A DNA stretch of 7,846 bases from Aquimarina sp. (GTDB lineage Bacteria > Bacteroidota > Bacteroidia > Flavobacteriales > Flavobacteriaceae): NCBI GenBank assembly GCA_011524575.1, contig WTKB01000264.1:1-7846 (forward strand), read 5' to 3'. Below, in pieces: positions 5,482 to 7,846 of this stretch; position 1 is the first letter of the stretch; every line of letters starts with the position of its first letter. Both the position numbers and the translations under genes were made by a program. Under the pieces are notes generated by a model that had not been told where the DNA came from, did not search any database, and was given only the letters and a program-made list of their open reading frames with translations.

Positions 5482-7758
5482 TTATACTGCCTCAGCATTT
5501 TTTTTGATTAAGTTAAGTGCAGAACCTTCTTTAAACCAAACAATTTGTTGTTCGTTATAAGTATGATTTAATGCAATAACATCCTTAGAACCATCAGCAT
5601 GTACCACTTCTAGGTTTAATGCTTTTCCTGGAGCAAAAGCATCAAGATCTAAGAAGTTAAAAATATCATCTTCTTGAATAAGATCATAATCTGCTTCATT
5701 TGCAAAGGTAAGTCCTAACATCCCTTGTTTTTTAAGGTTTGTCTCGTGAATACGTGCAAAAGATTTTACAATTACAGCACGAACTCCTAAGTGACGTGGC
5801 TCCATTGCAGCATGCTCTCTAGAAGACCCCTCTCCGTAGTTATGATCTCCCACAACTACAGTTGGTACTCCTGCAGCTTTATAAGCACGTTGTACGGCTG
5901 GTACTTCAGTATACTCACCTGTTAGTTGGTTCTTTACAGAATTTGTCTTTTGTGTAAAAGCATTCACAGCTCCTATAAGACAGTTATTAGAAATATTATC
6001 TAAATGCCCTCTGTAACGTAACCATGGACCTGCCATAGAGATATGGTCTGTGGTACATTTCCCATGTGCTTTAATAAGTAACTTTGCTCCTGTAATATTT
6101 TGACCATCCCATGGTGCAAAAGGAGAAAGTAATTGTAAACGCTCAGAATCTGATTTTACAGAAACTTCAATACCTGATCCGTCTTCAGAAGGAGCTAAAT
6201 ACCCTGGGTCTTCCACACCAAATCCTTTTGGAGGCAACTCATACCCTGTTGGTTCTTCTAGCATTACTTCTTCTCCTTTTTCATTAAGAAGCTTGTCTGT
6301 AACTGGGTTAAAATCTAATCTTCCCGAAATTGCAATAGCAGCTACCATTTCTGGAGATGCTACAAAGGCATGTGTATTTGGGTTTCCATCTGCTCTTTTA
6401 GCAAAGTTTCTGTTAAAAGAATGTACGATACTGTTTTTAGGAGCGTTTTTAGGATCTTCGTAACGTGCCCATTGCCCAATACATGGCCCACAAGCATTTG
6501 TAAAAATCTTAGCGTTTAATTCCTCAAAAATAGAAAGTAAACCATCTCTATCAGCCGTATAACGTACTTGCTCAGATCCTGGATTAATTCCAAACTCCGC
6601 TTTGGTCTTTAAGCCTTTGTCAATAGCTTGTTTAGCAACTGATGCCGCACGAGATAAATCCTCGTAAGAAGAGTTCGTACAAGAACCAATAAGCCCCCAC
6701 TCTACATCTAATGGCCAATCGTTTTTAGTAGCTTTCTCGTTCATTTCTGCACCTACAGCAGTAGCTAAATCTGGACTGAATGGCCCATTGATATGTGGTG
6801 TTAATTCTGATAAATTAATTTCGATTACCTCGTCGAAATACTGCTCTGGGTTAGCATATACCTCAGCATCACCTGTAAGATATGACTTTACTTCATTAGC
6901 TGCATCTGCAACATCGTTTCTGTCTGTAGCTCTAAGGTAACGCTCCATAGATTCGTCATAACCAAAAGTAGAAGTCGTTGCACCGATTTCAGCACCCATA
7001 TTACAGATAGTACCTTTACCAGTACAAGAAATAGATTCTGCACCTTCTCCAAAATACTCTACAATACATCCAGTACCTCCTTTTACAGTAAGAATACCTG
7101 CTACTTTTAAAATTACATCTTTTGGAGCTGTCCAACCAGAAAGTTTCCCAGTAAGTTTTACCCCGATGAGTTTAGGAAACTTAAGCTCCCATGGCATTCC
7201 TGCCATAACATCTACGGCATCAGCACCACCAACTCCAATAGCAATCATTCCTAAACCTCCCGCATTAACGGTATGAGAATCTGTACCGATCATCATCCCT
7301 CCTGGGAAAGCATAGTTTTCTAAAACCACTTGATGAATAATCCCAGCACCAGGTTTCCAAAAACCTATACCGTACTTATTAGACACCGACTCTAAGAAGT
7401 TAAACACTTCATTTGAAGTATTTAAAGCATTTTGTAAATCGGTGCTAGCACCTTGTTTTGCTTGAATAAGGTGATCACAATGTACTGTAGTAGGCACAGC
7501 TACTTTAGCTTTACCTGCTTGCATAAATTGCAATAAAGCCATTTGTGCAGTTGCATCTTGACAAGCAATTCTATCAGGAGCAAAATCAACATAATCTTTT
7601 CCTCTTTCAAAGGCACTAGTGGCATTACCATCCCAAAGGTGGGAATATAAAATCTTCTCTGCCAAGGTAAGTGGTTTTCCAGTAAGGGCTCTAGCGGCAT
7701 CCACTCGCCCAGCCATGTTTTGGTATACCTCTTTTATCATTTCTATGTCAAAAGCCAT
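5482..7758 (-). CDS. acnA: Aconitate hydratase, mitochondrial type (TCA cycle)
   Basis: The enzyme interconverts citrate and isocitrate through cis-aconitate in the cytoplasm, using a [4Fe-4S] cluster. Seen: 758 residues, close to mitochondrial aconitase and shorter than the roughly 890-residue E. coli AcnA type. Cluster cysteines are Cys360 (IGSCTNSS), Cys423 and Cys426 (CGPCIGQW), two residues off porcine Cys358, 421 and 424. Active-site landmarks are present: HCDH (93-96), GTDSH (158-162), SFNRNFAKR (447-455), [11 protein letters not shown] (582-592) and GEGSSREHA (642-650), the last holding the catalytic Ser645 and Arg647. The swivelling C-terminal domain is complete. No residue looks missing, so the gene should be active. 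The start is sound: [15 protein letters not shown] fits the family, with no in-frame extension needed. The GC content is visibly higher than in the neighbouring genes, as is common for strongly expressed housekeeping genes. It is convergent with the Crp/Fnr gene across a terminator and preceded by its own promoter region. Confidence 0.98.
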   Translation of the reverse strand: MAFDIEMIKEVYQNMAGRVDAARALTGKPLTLAEKILYSHLWDGNATSAFERGKDYVDFAPDRIACQDATAQMALLQFMQAGKAKVAVPTTVHCDHLIQAKQGASTDLQNALNTSNEVFNFLESVSNKYGIGFWKPGAGIIHQVVLENYAFPGGMMIGTDSHTVNAGGLGMIAIGVGGADAVDVMAGMPWELKFPKLIGVKLTGKLSGWTAPKDVILKVAGILTVKGGTGCIVEYFGEGAESISCTGKGTICNMGAEIGATTSTFGYDESMERYLRATDRNDVADAANEVKSYLTGDAEVYANPEQYFDEVIEINLSELTPHINGPFSPDLATAVGAEMNEKATKNDWPLDVEWGLIGSCTNSSYEDLSRAASVAKQAIDKGLKTKAEFGINPGSEQVRYTADRDGLLSIFEELNAKIFTNACGPCIGQWARYEDPKNAPKNSIVHSFNRNFAKRADGNPNTHAFVASPEMVAAIAISGRLDFNPVTDKLLNEKGEEVMLEEPTGYELPPKGFGVEDPGYLAPSEDGSGIEVSVKSDSERLQLLSPFAPWDGQNITGAKLLIKAHGKCTTDHISMAGPWLRYRGHLDNISNNCLIGAVNAFTQKTNSVKNQLTGEYTEVPAVQRAYKAAGVPTVVVGDHNYGEGSSREHAAMEPRHLGVRAVIVKSFARIHETNLKKQGMLGLTFANEADYDLIQEDDIFNFLDLDAFAPGKALNLEVVHADGSKDVIALNHTYNEQQIVWFKEGSALNLIKKNAEAV

Positions 7759-7846
7759 AATCTATAAGGTGTAATAATTATTTATTTCTGAATGCAGCTA
7801 ATTTACAAATTATTTTGTGGAACTTACACTATTGTTGGAGTTAACA
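7759..7846 (-). promoter_or_regulatory. Upstream region of aconitase, probable promoter
   Basis: This 88-bp AT-rich stretch precedes aconitase and is cut by the window edge. Read on the - strand, TAAATTAG (7798-7805) differs by one base from the Bacteroidota -7 box TAnnTTTG, about 39 bp before the start codon. TAATTTG (7806-7812), one base short of that consensus, is next to it. No convincing -33 TTG box was seen. A small dyad, ACAAA-TTAT-TTTGT (7805-7818), overlaps these candidates and could be a protein site or chance. Confidence 0.35.

Noticed and set aside
5369..5560. 63-codon plus-strand open frame after the Crp/Fnr gene
   Set aside because: Runs through the terminator palindrome and into the 3' end of aconitase on the opposite strand.
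7500..7700. 66-codon minus-strand open frame inside aconitase
   Set aside because: Alternative frame of the aconitase N-terminal region.
4651..7758. Functional pairing of the Crp/Fnr regulator with aconitase
   Set aside because: The genes are convergent and separated by a strong bidirectional terminator; both being likely Fe-S proteins is not evidence of a link.
7792..7845. Possible start of a + strand gene (ATG at 7792, open to the right edge)
   Set aside because: Only 18 codons are visible, it overlaps the likely aconitase promoter, and the residues are not recognisable; an open frame this short is expected by chance.
1..7846. CRISPR array, insertion sequence, integrase or defence system
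   Set aside because: No regularly spaced repeats, no transposase or nuclease-like frame, and no terminal repeats were found; all long frames are accounted for by the four genes.

Overview
The window looks like ordinary chromosome of a low-GC member of the Bacteroidota, most likely family Flavobacteriaceae. The evidence is AT-rich coding and intergenic DNA, no Shine-Dalgarno sequences before the starts, a 'YSQ'-type signal-peptide end, an acidic tether after a lipoprotein cysteine, a SprA-related surface protein, and a mitochondrial-type aconitase. No mobile element, CRISPR array, rRNA or tRNA was seen.

Layout, left to right: (1) positions 36-3548 (+), a 1170-residue exported, cysteine-free, probable outer-membrane beta-barrel protein whose first third resembles the N-terminal part of the gliding/type IX secretion protein SprA; (2) a 111-bp convergent gap with a small hairpin directly after the stop codon and a large 16-bp-arm inverted repeat; (3) positions 3660-4472 (-), a 270-residue acidic lipoprotein of unknown function; (4) a 178-bp divergent regulatory gap with a TACGTA-CAAT-TACGTA dyad; (5) positions 4651-5364 (+), a Crp/Fnr-family regulator with a cysteine set that could hold an Fnr-type iron-sulfur cluster; (6) a 117-bp convergent gap with a perfect 36-bp palindrome, a bidirectional terminator; (7) positions 5482-7758 (-), aconitate hydratase of the TCA cycle, with its 88-bp upstream region running to the right edge.

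Gene orientations (+, -, +, -) mean that no two complete genes here share an operon. The surface protein and the lipoprotein probably both end up at the outer membrane but are transcribed towards each other. The lipoprotein and the regulator are divergent and share a promoter region, so control of one or both by the regulator is possible but unproven. The regulator and aconitase meet tail to tail; both are probably Fe-S proteins, but the sequence shows no regulatory link.

Nothing here amounts to a clearly new system. The items most worth a second look are the SprA-like protein (much shorter than SprA itself), the predicted cluster-binding cysteines of the regulator with the dyad in front of it, and the large inverted repeat at 3602-3650, which does not look like a normal terminator.
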